Origin: Isoetes engelmannii
Lineage: Eukaryota; Streptophyta; Lycopodiopsida; Isoetales; Isoetaceae
Assembly (NCBI GenBank): GCA_011763485.2
Contig: JAANSK020117793.1
Span: 1-26,475 of the forward strand
DNA: 26,475 nucleotides
Direction: 5' to 3'
Part shown: in pieces, positions 1-10,500 of the stretch
How the letters are laid out: every line of letters begins with the position of its first letter
How positions within the stretch are numbered: the first letter of the stretch is position 1
Notes under the pieces: generated by a model
Database searches by the model: none
Told to the model about the DNA's origin: nothing
Seen by the model: the letters and a program-made list of their open reading frames with translations, nothing else
Program-made: the position numbers and the translations under genes

Positions 1-79
1 AGTGTGGTGGAGCTGCCTCTAACATCTGAATTAAAATCGAACCTTAAAATTCAGGAAGCAAATGCTCACCTTGGCTTAC

Positions 80-215
80 CTTCTATCTGTGCCGTATTTT
101 AGCTCTTGCCTTGTCATTAGAAAACGATGTTTTGCGATCTCAGTCCTAGGCATTTCTTCGGCACTTTTTGCTAGCTTGAAGATCTTTGTTCTTACGCCAA
201 TGGCTTTTCCAACTT
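80..215 (-). CDS. Candidate exon of an unrecognised gene running off the left edge
   Basis: This 136-nt stretch lies between ACTTCTTTTTAG and GTAAGC, both good plant splice sites. It takes two bases in, then is open for 44 codons and leaves AG. It reads K-A-I-G-V-R-T-K-I-F-K-L-A-K then M-P-R-T-E-I-A-K-H-R-F-L-M, a charged helical composition typical of real coding DNA. A possible next exon occupies bases 1-18. The product is not recognised, and its relation to the candidate exons at 5.4-6.1 kb is unknown. Confidence 0.45.
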
Positions 216-350
216 CTAAAAAGAAGTTACTCCCTATCTATCTATCTAATATATTTTTCCATCTCCAAACTTCTTGCTTCAGTATCACAACTAAACTAAA
301 CATTGGATTACTTTCACTGTCTTGATGGTCTTTTTATGTATACAAGATTC

Positions 351-429
351 ACCTTCTAGTTGCAATTCCACTGTGGAAGATGTGCCGCGTGTCGGCACAT
401 CTTCCACAGTGGAATTGTAACTAGAAGGT
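351..429. repeat. Near-perfect 36-bp inverted repeat (hairpin)
   Basis: Arms 351-386 and 394-429 are reverse complements with one mismatch and a 7-base loop (gcgtgtc). The arm begins accttctagttgcaattcca. Such preserved symmetry suggests a young foldback element or a palindrome recently made by template switching. Confidence 0.9.
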
Positions 430-436
430 TATTATT

Positions 437-632
437 GTTACGTGAAGGTCGGTTAGGTGCAATTCAGGCGAAAAAAACTCCTAAATCTTTAGTAAAACAG
501 CAAAAATCGATCGAAAACAGCAGAAAACAGGAGTTGCAAAATCTACTTATATTCCTGCTTAGAACTCCTGCCACGTGTCGTATCTTGGTTGGGCAAGGGG
601 CCTGAATTGCACCTAACCGAACTTTACGTAAC
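437..632. mobile_element. Small TIR element (MITE-like), 196 bp
   Basis: The ends 437-469 and 600-632 are 33-bp inverted repeats with two mismatches, starting gttacgtgaaggtcggttag and its counterpart. The 130-bp core has no coding sense. No clear target-site duplication was seen, so the superfamily is not assigned. The motif tgcaattc occurs both here and in the hairpin next to it, hinting at a shared origin. Confidence 0.75.
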
Positions 633-1172
633 CCATCTTTGTCTTGGGCTTGCCATTCCTTCTACCCGATATAAGCCACATTTAGTGAAACCAACTTTAG
701 GGGCCATGTGGTACTTCTTAAGCTAGATTGGAATATATTATTCAAACTCAACACGATTATGTCATATAGTAAAGATCGCCTAAGCAAAAGAATTGGATAT
801 GTTGTTAAGTCCCATAAATGCTTTGCTAGGTGAAGTAATAATGGTCAATATCACATGTTTATCTTTCATTTGGCATGTCCAACCTTGTAAGGGGGTTTTC
901 ATGATTTTATCGTTATTGCTTAGATGAAAATTGGTATAGTGAAGGCTTGTCAAGATACAACTATCTTCAAACCATGGCAACCCTCGGATCATAGTGGATT
1001 AAATGAGGAACATGTCATCATAAGAATCCCCTAGATTAGACCTAGTCATTAATCCAAAGGGATAAATTTCTCCTTCTATGGTTTAAGGAGGTCAATCATT
1101 CCCTCTCGTTGGCTATGCCCATAACCCACTCGGCCTTCCGACCTTATGGTCTATTCCAACCTCATGTGCTAA
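633..1172. other. Stretch without a recognised gene
   Basis: AT-rich sequence with scattered short ORFs on both strands, none with splice signals or family motifs that I can support. Confidence 0.5.
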
Positions 1173-1490
1173 TTTACATAACCCACTTGAGGGGAGGATT
1201 AACCTCCTTTTAAAATATAAATATATTTGTTATCACATAAACTTGGTTGGATAAAACATCTTTTGTTACCATAACTGTGAATTCCCAGCTTGTGATGGAT
1301 CTATCTTCCGTCTTCCATATATCTCGCAAGTTACGTGGGTTATTTTACATAACCTACTTGAGATAAGGATTAACCTCCTCTTAAAATATTATATATTTGT
1401 AATCACAAATGCTTGATTGAATAAACCATCTTGTATTACCACAAATATGAACATCCAAATTGTGATAAACTTAGCTTCCGTCTTCCACAT
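1173..1490. repeat. Diverged tandem duplication, period 171 bp
   Basis: Copy 1 (1173-1320) and copy 2 (1344-1490) both start tttacataacc and end cttccgtcttcca(t/c)at. Substitutions are spread over both. Each copy can encode a short motif of the form Y-H-x-x-E-x-P-x-C-D-x-x-x-F-R-L-P. Copy 2 leads straight into the open frame that follows. Confidence 0.8.
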
Positions 1491-2110
1491 AAAAAAGATC
1501 CCAATAATCTCTTGGGTCAGTTGAGATCAAAGAAGAATCAATTGGAGTTTCAGTTCCCTTCTTCTGATGTTTCTTATCAGTCTGATATGTACAAGAATAC
1601 ACTTCAAGCGTCTGGGTACAATGTGGTTGAAATTGATCATGATTTATACAAGAAATGTATTAATAACTTGATGTCGTTTAGTGTGGTTGGCCACTATACT
1701 GGAGCATCTCTTGATGCCAGGAAGCTTGATTGTTGGTTAATTAGCCATCTTCAGAGAATAGGTATACCACCTTATCGTACTTTGATGATGTTGGATAAAA
1801 CTCTTCTTGATTGCTTTTTATGGTGCTGCTATTGTTGAGGGTGGCACCTAATGTGCATTCAATGTGGAGTGATTATATCTTGCATCAACCGTACTCGCCT
1901 GGATTGGCTCCTTGCGCGGTTCATGCTCTTAAGATGCCATGTTGGTTCTCTATTCCTAATCTTCCTCCTGGACTCTTGGTGCCAAAGTTACTAGTATTGC
2001 TAATGGTTTGGGTACTCACCTGGCCTGTCCTTTTGTTGGTAGAAATAAAATTCATGTCTCTCTTCCTTCTGGTCGTGGTCTTCCTAATTGTGTGGTTGTA
2101 AGAAGTGACA
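1431..2110 (+). mobile_element. Retroelement gag/ORF1 relic with DUF4283-like region
   Basis: The plus strand shows S-V-V-G-H-Y-T-G-A-S-L-D near 1680 and F-S-I-P-N-L-P-P-G-L-L near 1950, in the order found in the DUF4283-type nucleic-acid-binding domain of plant LINE ORF1 and some retroelement gag proteins. It is a broken fossil. The family (LINE or LTR) cannot be settled from this piece. No reverse transcriptase was seen next to it. Confidence 0.5.
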
Positions 2111-2529
2111 TATCTTTCTTAAGTTTGCATTGCAGTTGCACAATAGTCCTCAACTTGCTGATTTATTCCCTCAACTTGCTCTATTTGCAACAAGAGAGAT
2201 CGTCCTACAATAGCCTCTTCTTTTTCGATGCCTTCTATCACGGCTGAATCCCCTTCACCTTCTATTATTCCTTCTGCTGATATTGCAACTTCTGTTGTTG
2301 TCACTCTATCTGCTCAACCTCCATCACTATATATATTGAAAACTAAAGCCCATATCCCACATAAAATTGTGCACACTCCTAGTTTTGATGATGATGCAAG
2401 GGCAAAAAGATACGAAAGATGCAAGAGCAGCATGAAAGTGTTCAGGAGCATCATGAAAAACGCCAAAGAGGATAATAGGTATTGTCATGAACCTACCCAA
2501 AAAACACAGAAAATACGTACAAAGTACAC

Positions 2530-2889
2530 AAGCAAATGCCAAAATTGGCAATGAATCTGTTATATAGTTGAGAATACAATGGCCTGAAGGCGAACCGGAA
2601 CACATAACAGAGACAGACGCCTAGAAGGCTCAAGACTGGCGTTGAACCAAAATAGCTTGAGGAGAGTGAGGCTCTCTTATATATACCCGCACCTATTGTC
2701 AGGATCATGCCACTCCAGAGGGCGAGATTGCGCCAGGTGTTGACCATGGGCGTGGTCCGTGTGACGACCATATTGTGTATATGGTATAATATGTGTGTCA
2801 TAATTGCAGCCTGGTTCTGCGGAAGAACTTTGTTCTATTCTTTTCATGCCGCTAAGATAGCTACTTTCGGCTATATAAGGCATAACAGT
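2530..2889 (-). repeat. LTR-like segment (low certainty)
   Basis: Read on the minus strand the segment opens with TGTTATGCC and has a TATATATAAG box near 2690, followed by a pyrimidine-rich stretch, as in a Copia-type LTR promoter. No primer-binding site or partner LTR was found, so a solitary LTR or chance resemblance is possible. Confidence 0.3.
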
Positions 2890-2936
2890 TAAGTTCACGG
2901 ATAGCTACTTTCGTGCTGCTAAGATAGCTACTTTCG
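2851..2936 (+). repeat. Three short repeats of gctaagatagctactttcg
   Basis: Full copies lie at 2851-2869 and 2918-2936, with a shortened copy at 2899-2913. They overlap the outer end of the LTR-like segment, so they may come from its insertion or from slippage. Confidence 0.75.
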
Positions 2937-3339
2937 ACGACGACGATGAGTTTCCACCAGGGAATGGCTAGTTGGAACATTTGGACGATTGGATTTATTT
3001 ACGTTAACCATCAGGACCATTACAAAGTTATGGGATTTGGTATAGTGCTACTTATACGATGTTATTGACTCTACCCTTCCTATGTCTATAAAGGGCTGAA
3101 AGTGCTAGATAATAAAGATAATATGCAATGGTTACTTCTATTTTAACCATAGTGCTTCAAACCATAAGCCTGCCATTCTGTTTGCCACCACTAACCTAAA
3201 ATAATCCAGGAGTTCTTCATTCATTCTCCAATGTTTCTCTATATTTATCTTTAACCAATTCTCTTTTGCATCAAATTCTTTGAGTGACAATGCTTTGAGA
3301 GTGTATAAAAGTTGTGCTTATTCTTTGATATGCTAACGT
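2937..3339. other. Stretch without a recognised gene
   Basis: AT-rich sequence with no splice-flanked open frame and no repeat that I could pair with another part of the window. Confidence 0.5.
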
Positions 3340-3342
3340 ACA

Positions 3343-3647
3343 TTTTTTTATTGAAGGACGTCGGATATATATTCACCATAAAAGCAAAATAACCAATACA
3401 CAAGGCCGAGGTGCAGGCTTAAAACCCAGCGGGGAATAAAAACCCTCTGAGCAAAACTACCTGAAAGCCTCAGTCTCCTAAAGGATCATAATTTGTAAAG
3501 AGGGATTAATCACCTCTTCTGTACAATGTTGTCCACAACTTGTCGATCAGCAACTAACACCTGATTACCATACCAACCAATGCTTCGAGGACGAGACTTC
3601 TTGTTTCTGCAATTAGGATCATAGGGGCCGGCAGCTTTTCTCCTGGG
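3343..3647 (-). mobile_element. LINE-like 3' end (minus strand)
   Basis: On the minus strand a short frame (3647 down to the TGA at 3510-3512) reads R-S-I-G-W-Y-G-N-Q-V-L-V-A-D and ends V-Q-K-R. A T-rich, G-T-rich 3' part with the g-g-t-t-t-t-a-a-g-c-c style seen in plant LINE 3' UTRs follows, then a short A run (T7 at 3343-3349 on the plus strand). The peptide itself I do not recognise, so LINE is inferred from the 3'-end style. Confidence 0.4.
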
Positions 3648-3856
3648 TCATAGGCTGATTATGGCTCATTACGCTGACTTACAATGCTCGATCAGGTATT
3701 TAACCTGGCGGGACTAATATAGTTGTACCACATAATAAGATATTATTCAATATGGTTGCCTTAATGCCTCAACTATATAAATATGAGCATCAAGACATCT
3801 TTGCCTTTTGCCCTATATCTTTTATTCTTTTGCCTTCATGCTCCTTGAGAATTTGT

Positions 3857-4013
3857 ATTTGTGCTTAGAATGCCTTACCGAGCAACGCATATTGTTTAAC
3901 TGGACTGCATTGATATTTGACCTCTAATTTCAATTTGTGCTTAGAATGCCTTACCGAGCAACGTATATTGTTTAACTGGACTGCATTGATATTTGACCTG
4001 CCTCTAATTTCAG
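3857..4013 (+). repeat. Tandem duplication, period 76 bp
   Basis: Two copies start atttgtgcttagaatgcctt at 3857 and 3933. They differ by a substitution (gcat/gtat) and a 4-base insertion near the end of the second. The high identity implies a recent duplication. Confidence 0.9.
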
Positions 4014-4058
4014 CATTCTTGTCCTGTCTATCCATAGTAGTTCTAGAAGTGATGTTTT

Positions 4059-4342
4059 CCTTCGTTTCACCGAATAGAAGGAAAACAAGGTTCTAGAACT
4101 ATGGAGGTAGTTATTTTTGTCCTTTTCCCAACTGGCTCCGTATTTAGTTACTTTCTCATCCCCTTTCTTTCCCATCAGCTTTCGTTCGCATCTTCCTTTG
4201 CCTTCGTTTCACCGAATAGAAGGAAAACAAGGTTCTAGAACTATGGAGGTAGTTATTTTTGTCCTTTTCCCTACTGGCTCCATATTTAGTTACTTTTTCA
4301 TCCCTTTTCTTTCCCATCAGCTCTCGTTCGCATCTTCCTTTG
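4059..4342 (+). repeat. Tandem duplication, 142 bp x 2
   Basis: Copies 4059-4200 and 4201-4342 abut exactly and differ at only a few bases. Each begins ccttcgtttcaccgaataga, the inner part of a small foldback element whose left arm (ccatagtagttctagaa) remains at 4032. Confidence 0.92.
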
Positions 4343-4353
4343 CCTTTTCCTAG

Positions 4354-4686
4354 TGTTGGGCCCCAGTCCCAACCCTTCGTCCAATTGTGGACCTTTGTGA
4401 GAAATTGACATCTTGTTGCAGGCTTAGTGCATGGTTGGAGGCCCTAGTGCCTGGCCGGAGGCCCTAGTGCCTGGCCGGAGGCCTGCGTGCCTGGATAAGC
4501 CCTAGTGGCTTTGTCATTTTCATGTGTATGCAAGGAAGCAGCTGGTGGGCGCAGCTTCCATATACATTGACATTTTGGACGAGGTTTTTTTTTTGTTCTA
4601 CGCACAAGATGAAGATCAATAAAGAAGGTGGTTCAACATTTGCGTGATTCTCGACTTTTTTGTTACATTGCATTTTTCACCCAACA
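4354..4686. repeat. Candidate solo LTR
   Basis: The 333-bp segment starts TGTTGGG and ends CCCAACA, the short inverted ends with TG/CA expected of an LTR, and holds an AATAAA at about 4617. No matching 5-bp target duplication was seen (cctag against aggct) and no internal region adjoins it. Confidence 0.42.
4425..4497 (+). repeat. Minisatellite, about 20 bp x 3.5
   Basis: The unit tagtgcctggccggaggccc is repeated three to four times with decay at both ends (atggttgg at the left, ctggataag at the right). It is the only GC-rich stretch in this AT-rich part and lies inside the candidate LTR. Confidence 0.85.
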
Positions 4687-5121
4687 AGGCTAGTAAGCAT
4701 GAGGGTATAGATTCTAGTATGTTTCATTCTAGCATAGGTTAATGATCCCATTATTGTCAGAATTTTTCCTCGAACAAAAGGGTGAGATTTTTTAATCCCG
4801 GTCATAATGGTTTCACTAATTTGCTATCAAATGTAACAGTTTTTGGTTATAAGAAGATACCGAGCAGAGCATTATTCAAAGCACTTCATGTCCTGTCCAT
4901 CTGCTCTAAATAGGAAATATCAAGGCCATATGCTCAAGATGGTTGGAAGCAGGGTGCTTGGAGGGACTAGATTTCTTGTAAATATCTGCTCTAGACCATC
5001 TGTCTTGAGAGTTGCTAAATGCAGCAACTTCAAGGAAGAAAATTAAACTCTGCAAAGTTGCAATGAATTGCTAAATGGACACAAATAGCGAGAGGAAGTT
5101 CTCTCAACCAAATCACAAACT
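4687..5121. other. Stretch without a recognised gene
   Basis: A minus-strand frame is open for about 54 codons around 4870-5030, but its phase does not fit the candidate exons upstream. I see no family motif on either strand. Confidence 0.4.
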
Positions 5122-5175
5122 ACCTCCGTAGTTCTAGAATCGTGTTTTCCTTCTATTCGGTGACACGAAGGAAAA
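5122..5175 (-). repeat. Inverted relative of the foldback motif at 4059/4201
   Basis: The reverse complement of this 54-base stretch matches the first 54 bases of both 142-bp copies (ccttcg... to ...ggaggtagtt) with about five differences. It is either a second copy of the same MITE-like element or the other end of a larger element spanning 4.2-5.2 kb. Confidence 0.8.
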
Positions 5176-5374
5176 GATCAAATATTACATTTTTGTTTCA
5201 TACAAATATCCATAGTTGGAAAACAACTTTAACTTGACTTGAAGCAAATTGTTGATTGAGGTTTTGTGATATTCAAAGCATGTCCTTGCACAGGAATAGA
5301 AACATGGTGTGCGTAAACAGGAACATGAACATAATGTAAAAGAAAGAATGCACACACTCATCCCTATAGCTTAC

Positions 5375-5505
5375 GGGGGTTTGCCAACAGCTTGTTTGTG
5401 TAGAGATTGGAATTTGCAAAAGAGCTTGAGATTGCCTAGCCAGACCAAAAGCTTGTGACATATATTCTCCCGACCAGTGTATGCAAGGCCAGTGGGAGGA
5501 GCCAC
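5375..5505 (-). CDS. Candidate exon A of an unrecognised minus-strand gene
   Basis: This 131-nt stretch lies between TCTTTTACAG and GTAAGC, both strong. It is open in phase 0, agreeing with exon B, and reads V-A-P-P-T-G-L-A-Y-T-G-R-E-N and K-L-L-V-W-L-G-N-L-K-L. Two bases are left over. No family is recognised. It could be a broken gene or chance. Confidence 0.35.
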
Positions 5506-5592
5506 CTGTAAAAGAACTTATTATGCAACTGTAAAACCATTAAAGCAAAAAGCATTTGCAGCAACCATACTAGCATTGTGAAAACCTATAAC

Positions 5593-5699
5593 CTGACATC
5601 TTAGAGACAATGACTTCCATTCAAAAATCGAGTTCCTCAAATAATTGCCATTTCCATGGTATGTCGAACGAAGGAGATTATAAAGCCCATGAGAAGCCA
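5593..5699 (-). CDS. Candidate exon B of an unrecognised minus-strand gene
   Basis: This 107-nt stretch lies between a CCCTCTTGCAG acceptor and GTTATA. It takes two bases in (with exon C's leftover A this makes ATG) and ends in phase 0. It reads A-S-H-G-L-Y-N-L-L-R-S and N-S-I-F-E-W-K-S-L-S-L. The sequence around its acceptor resembles that of exon A, which suggests an old local duplication. Confidence 0.35.
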
Positions 5700-5954
5700 C
5701 TGCAAGAGGGCATTTTATGCAATTGTAGAACATTAAACAGAAAAAGTATACGCACACCATCATTATACGCAAGCCAGTTTTCATTTCATCTTTTCTACTT
5801 AACTACTTAACTACTAAGCTATTGAATCCAAGAAATTGCTAATTGGATATGCAGTTTATAATCAATAAACTTTCTATAACAAATACTCGGATGATCTGCG
5901 TACCAAAGTGGAAAGATTATAGCAGAGTCTATGCATATTCAAGTTCAAGATTAC

Positions 5955-6057
5955 TTATCCTTAGAATATGAGCCTTCCAAGACAAAGGAGTAATGATTTC
6001 GAAGCAGATGATATCCCGTAATTTGAGTGCATAGTGTTTTATCTTGTCAACTTGAAC
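5955..6057 (-). CDS. Candidate exon C of an unrecognised minus-strand gene
   Basis: This 103-nt stretch follows a good AATATGTAG acceptor and ends before GTAATC one base into a codon. It reads V-D-K-I-K-H-Y-A-L-K-L-R-D-I and P-L-S-W-K-A-H-I-L-R-I. The frame stays open past the donor for eight codons, so it could instead be a final exon. I do not recognise the protein. Confidence 0.33.
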
Positions 6058-7419
6058 CTACATATTTCACTTTTTCATGCCTGCAAAAACCCATCGAACC
6101 AAATAACACACCAACTAAAAGCCAAACAAAATTAGACCGCATGTATATGGATGTGTCGTGTTTACTCTAATTGATGTTAGCTCAAGTCATTTCTGACTTT
6201 TGAAGCTCTAAGAATATTCCTAACCATGATTTGCGTAAGCATAATGAAAGTCATCAGTGAAAGTCATGTAGAATGAGGGAGATGACATGGGCCTACAAGG
6301 GAGTCATCACATCACCTTATTGTTATGCTTGTGAGCTAGCGCACTCTTGTTCTAGCATACGCATTGGAAACCCCATCCAGTGTTAGTAAGTGCACGTTCT
6401 ATAATTATATATGCTATACGACATAATTGGTGTGCACGTTCTATAATTATATATGATATACGACAAACTACGTACATGTCCCAAATCATATAAAAAAAAA
6501 ATAGAATGTAATAGTTTTTCTAATCGTCCATAGAGACCAATTGGCCTATGGGAAACCTTAAACAATTCCTAGTTGTGGATGAAGGGAAGAGCGGAATGGG
6601 AAAAAGAATGGATCACTTGCCTCTCTTACATAGATAATGGATTCGGCATGAAGTGATTGCCCAATCCTATAGAAGATTTTAGAATTGGGGCAATTATGAT
6701 CCCATCGATCTCTGAGGTACTTGAACTGGATTGAAACCTTTGAATTCATGTGTTGTATTCTCTAATGCTTTCACTACTCATACCAAACAAGCCTAATCCT
6801 TACAAATCAAAATTATCAGTGTTGATCGTGGATAACCAACAACCCCCGTAATGGGACAAGGGTAGATCAAAGGAAACGCAGCTGACGCGTGTGAAACATT
6901 GGGTGCGAGACCCTCCATGATAGCAAGGCACATGAACATGGGGCACAAAGGAGGCTCCTGGGCCGTGTCGACTACACATTAAATTGATCTGACATTTTTT
7001 TGTCAAAAATACCAAACAACCTTGTATCTAAACTAGAAACGGTTTGATCGTCACTTCAAAATGTGTGTTTTCCTTGGTAATGACATCTTTGTTATGTACT
7101 CTTTTTATTAAGTGATTAAAAGCTCCCTTTTTTTTTCTTTTTTTTTGGACAACTTTAAAATGTGTGTATTGGATAAGTGAGATGGCAAATCCCAATACCT
7201 CAATGGGTTCGCCATTAATAGTACGTTGAAAATTTTACAAAGTCCAACTTCAAGAAAATTGTAAGATATCAAATAAGAGAAGTCTGGAATACGAATGTGT
7301 ATGGGTTCACAATTGTAACAATGGACAATTCTTAGCTAACTATATATACAAAAAGAATGTCAACCCTCCAAAGAACAACTAAATGTTACAAAATCTATTG
7401 AATTTGAAATATTGGAAGG
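6058..7419. other. Region between the HECT stop codon and the candidate exon group
   Basis: This should hold the HECT 3' UTR next to 7419. Further left are AT-rich sequence and a short peptide-like stretch near 6240-6290 (minus) that does not fit in phase. The motif ataccaaacaa(g/c)c occurs at about 6781 and 7009 in the same orientation, as near the ends of some small plant elements, but no inverted partner was found. Confidence 0.4.
6390..6465 (+). repeat. Short tandem duplication, period 42 bp
   Basis: A 34-base core starting gtgcacgttctataattata occurs at 6390 and 6432 with a single difference (c/a). Confidence 0.88.
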
Positions 7420-7540
7420 TTATTGCAGGCCAAAACCTAATGAATTTGCAATTGCAAGCTTTAACTTTTCTTCTAGTTTCGCTTTGGTGCTATACTCGGG
7501 CAACAGTAAAATGTTGAAACACGTATGTGCTGTTGGTAGC
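7420..7540 (-). CDS. HECT ligase exon 22, catalytic Cys and stop (residues 598-637)
   Basis: This 121-nt exon follows a CTTT-free acceptor, TTCAAGCAG. It reads [16 protein letters not shown] and ends G-F-G-L-Q-stop. The Cys codon is TGT at 7519-7521. Phe at position -4, needed for ubiquitin transfer in E6AP-class enzymes, is present. No clear AATAAA was seen just downstream. Confidence 0.97.
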
Positions 7541-10500
7541 CTGCTTGAAAAAATGCATGGGTTACTTACACCTGCAGACAGCCCTTGTGCAATCAAAATG
7601 ATGAATACCTATCGGTGTCCTCGCCATTGCGTTGTATGATGAATTTGAGACTACCAAGGCCCCCAACAGGAGATTTGTCATTTCCAGTTGTAAAGAACAA
7701 TAATTTCTTCTTGTCTTCTAATGACATTTCATCAACCTATGAATTTTGATAAATGGATTAATAAACCTGCCTTACAACTCCAGAAAACCAGGGGATCCAA
7801 GAACAGAAAAGGAGAGAGATTATAAAATATGGGAGCACGCATCTAACAGATCACCATGACTTTATAGTATGTTAGAGACTATAGCAAGTGTATGGCAAAT
7901 CTCCACTTGATTCTACTATAAGATGGAACATAGAACATAGAAAAATGAAGTAAAAAGTTTCTGGTAATATAAGAAATTTGGACCAAGCCAGTACCAATTT
8001 CCAGAACCATTGGACTATTGTGCTTTCTTTTGTATAGCCGCCTTTATAGATGGTCACATGCTCCAATGCCTACATGTGCCCAAAACAAAAATTCATATCA
8101 GTATAAAAGGCATTCATTCTAAATCAGAAAAATATTTCCTTAACATTGAGGGTCTCTGGCATTGAACAAGCATATCAAGACTCGGAGCATTCCCCTACCC
8201 TGGACACAGTAAAACAAGCACGTGGTACACAACAATGAAAAAACCATAGTCTTTCAGGAAGCCTAAAATAGATGTGATTCTATTGGAATGGATAAAGGAC
8301 TCCACTTCCGCAGATTTGTATCCATCGCGAAGAGCCAGGGAACACAGATATATTCCGTGTAGTCATAGACAGCAGGCAACCCAAATCCTACATGTTCTCG
8401 AAGAAATTCTGATCTTACTTTCCTGTTAACAACAGTTCTGATCATGCCAACTTAGGCGCAAAGAAAGAGGTCCGACACCACTTGCTTTGATGGGATCTTC
8501 CTTACAAAGCCAGAAAACTACACAGAGGAAAACACAGGAACGTTCCCTTATTTATATACATACAATAAATATATACATGCCCGAAAAAAGAGAGAGTTCT
8601 CCAGGTTCCACACTCCTTTGGTTGACAAAGTCTTTGCTCTCATGCAAGCCCTCGCCTCGCCTGATGAACAGGTACGGACACTATATATCGTGGTTTTCTA
8701 CAACTGCCAGATATGGATATCTAAATATTCTGGTCTCCTACAGACATCTGCCATTTCAACGCAAGTTTGGGTGCTGAAAGATAGTATCGAGATGGTAGAA
8801 AGCAATCCACCGAGAAGCCAATGTCATTGAATGGCTTAGATCCGCGTAACCAGCCTGACCTGGCTAAAGATTTGGAGAACATCGCTGGCTTCCTTACATA
8901 CCACCAAAAACTAGGCACGTGATTACTGCTTGGAAATCATCCATAAGTTAAGATTTTGCTTATGGTAAATAAAAGCATCAATGTCGAGAGCTTCATTGTG
9001 ACCCAAGATAGGTTTGCTAGAAGGCATAGGCCTTGGCAACCCTTGCCTGTAGGGAACTCATATAAGGACTAAGTGCATATCTCACATATAAAAGCATCTT
9101 CACAAGTGCAAGGGATGTAAACCATGATTTGACATTCAAAGAATCTATACTAACACACTAAATCTTAGAGTCGGAAATGCAATGTGCTAGTCTTTTTAAT
9201 ATGGCTTATTGAGATAAATATGAAATGTGGTAACTTATGCTTCCTGTGCCTAGAGCAGTTTAAGCCAAGGGACTAATATACTCTTCAACGGTTTTTGTAT
9301 ATTGTGTCGGGGAGCAGCCAATGTATGCATCTTTGCACTATTATTCACATAGGACAAACTCAGGAACTAGCATACCTCAAAGTCATAATGTGGTAGCCCG
9401 CAAATAATGAGCTCTAACTCGTACGGTTGGAAAAGTGTAAGTGCTGGCCCCATACAAAGCTGCTCAGGATACACATTGGTCAGAAACCACAAAATTGCCC
9501 AAGGAAAGAGGAAAAACGCTTCAGTTCTTTTAGTACCTCTAAAAATCCACGGGAGAAGGCAGCAAACTGGGAAGAAATAGAATCCTCCAATACAAACCTC
9601 ATGTACAAGTCAACAAACCTGAAAGAGTGCTGAAAGAATTTGAGCATGCAGTGTTCTAAGTCAAATTCTCAGATGCAAAATCACCACCTCTTCCTGTTCA
9701 AGTTTGTGACAGGTGTCTCGCTTCCATGTGCCTCAAGTTCGTGGCTTCTCATCTCTCCAAAGTAATCATATGTGACCTGCAGGAAATAATAAAAGAATGG
9801 GATGCATTGTCTGGATACAAAAACAGGAAGTAGAGACTCAAAGTAAAAGAAAAAGAAGATACAACAAGCTAAAGAGAGCACAGGGACTGGGGAAACTATG
9901 AAGGGAAGTATTGATGCAATGCACAGTGCAGATTCCTAGTCTCTACCTGTTTTGATATCAGCCCAAAACCCTCATAGTCTTAAATGAACGACATGATCAA
10001 TAGTTTAGCATTTCTATACTTTTATATAAATTGAAGCATTCCCACAAATTCTCGTTTGGTTATGGCATCCAAACTAAATGAACAAAAAAAACCACTATAT
10101 AAAACACATAACATGAACTTGGTTTCCATCACCTACCAACAGATTCGAGCAGCCATTCATATGGTTATGACATCCAAACTAATTGAGCAAAAGAAACCAC
10201 GACATAGAACACATGATACGAACTATTTCCATCACCTACCAACAAATTCGAGCAACCATTCCTATGCTGTAAAAAAATCTGGCATAAAGATACTAAGGTA
10301 AAAGCAGCGCCCCACAACTTTGGGTTGGGCTGACTTGGTAATATGTATCTGCTTCCTGCAGAGTATGGACTCAACTTCCTACTATTCAACTACGGCTTTA
10401 CGTATAAGAACCTATGGAACAAAATAAATATGAGAAAAGAACAGGATATGGGACCTCGAAATGTAGTCCAAACGTGTTTTCAACATCCCCTTTGAAATCA

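Noticed and set aside
4843-5046. 67-codon plus-strand ORF
   Set aside because: No family resemblance, and the opposite strand is also open; neither has supporting splice or start context.
5521-5784. Single 87-codon minus-strand ORF as a complete gene
   Set aside because: Only its middle (5593-5699) has coding character and splice borders. The rest reads through probable intron.
6540-7020. A MITE bounded by ataccaaacaagc-type ends
   Set aside because: The two copies of the end motif are in the same orientation and no inverted partner or target duplication was found.
8263-8445. Open minus-strand frame within the HECT gene span, first taken as an exon
   Set aside because: The HECT domain is continuous without it: exons 19 and 20 join in phase across this intron, and the frame has no HECT motif.
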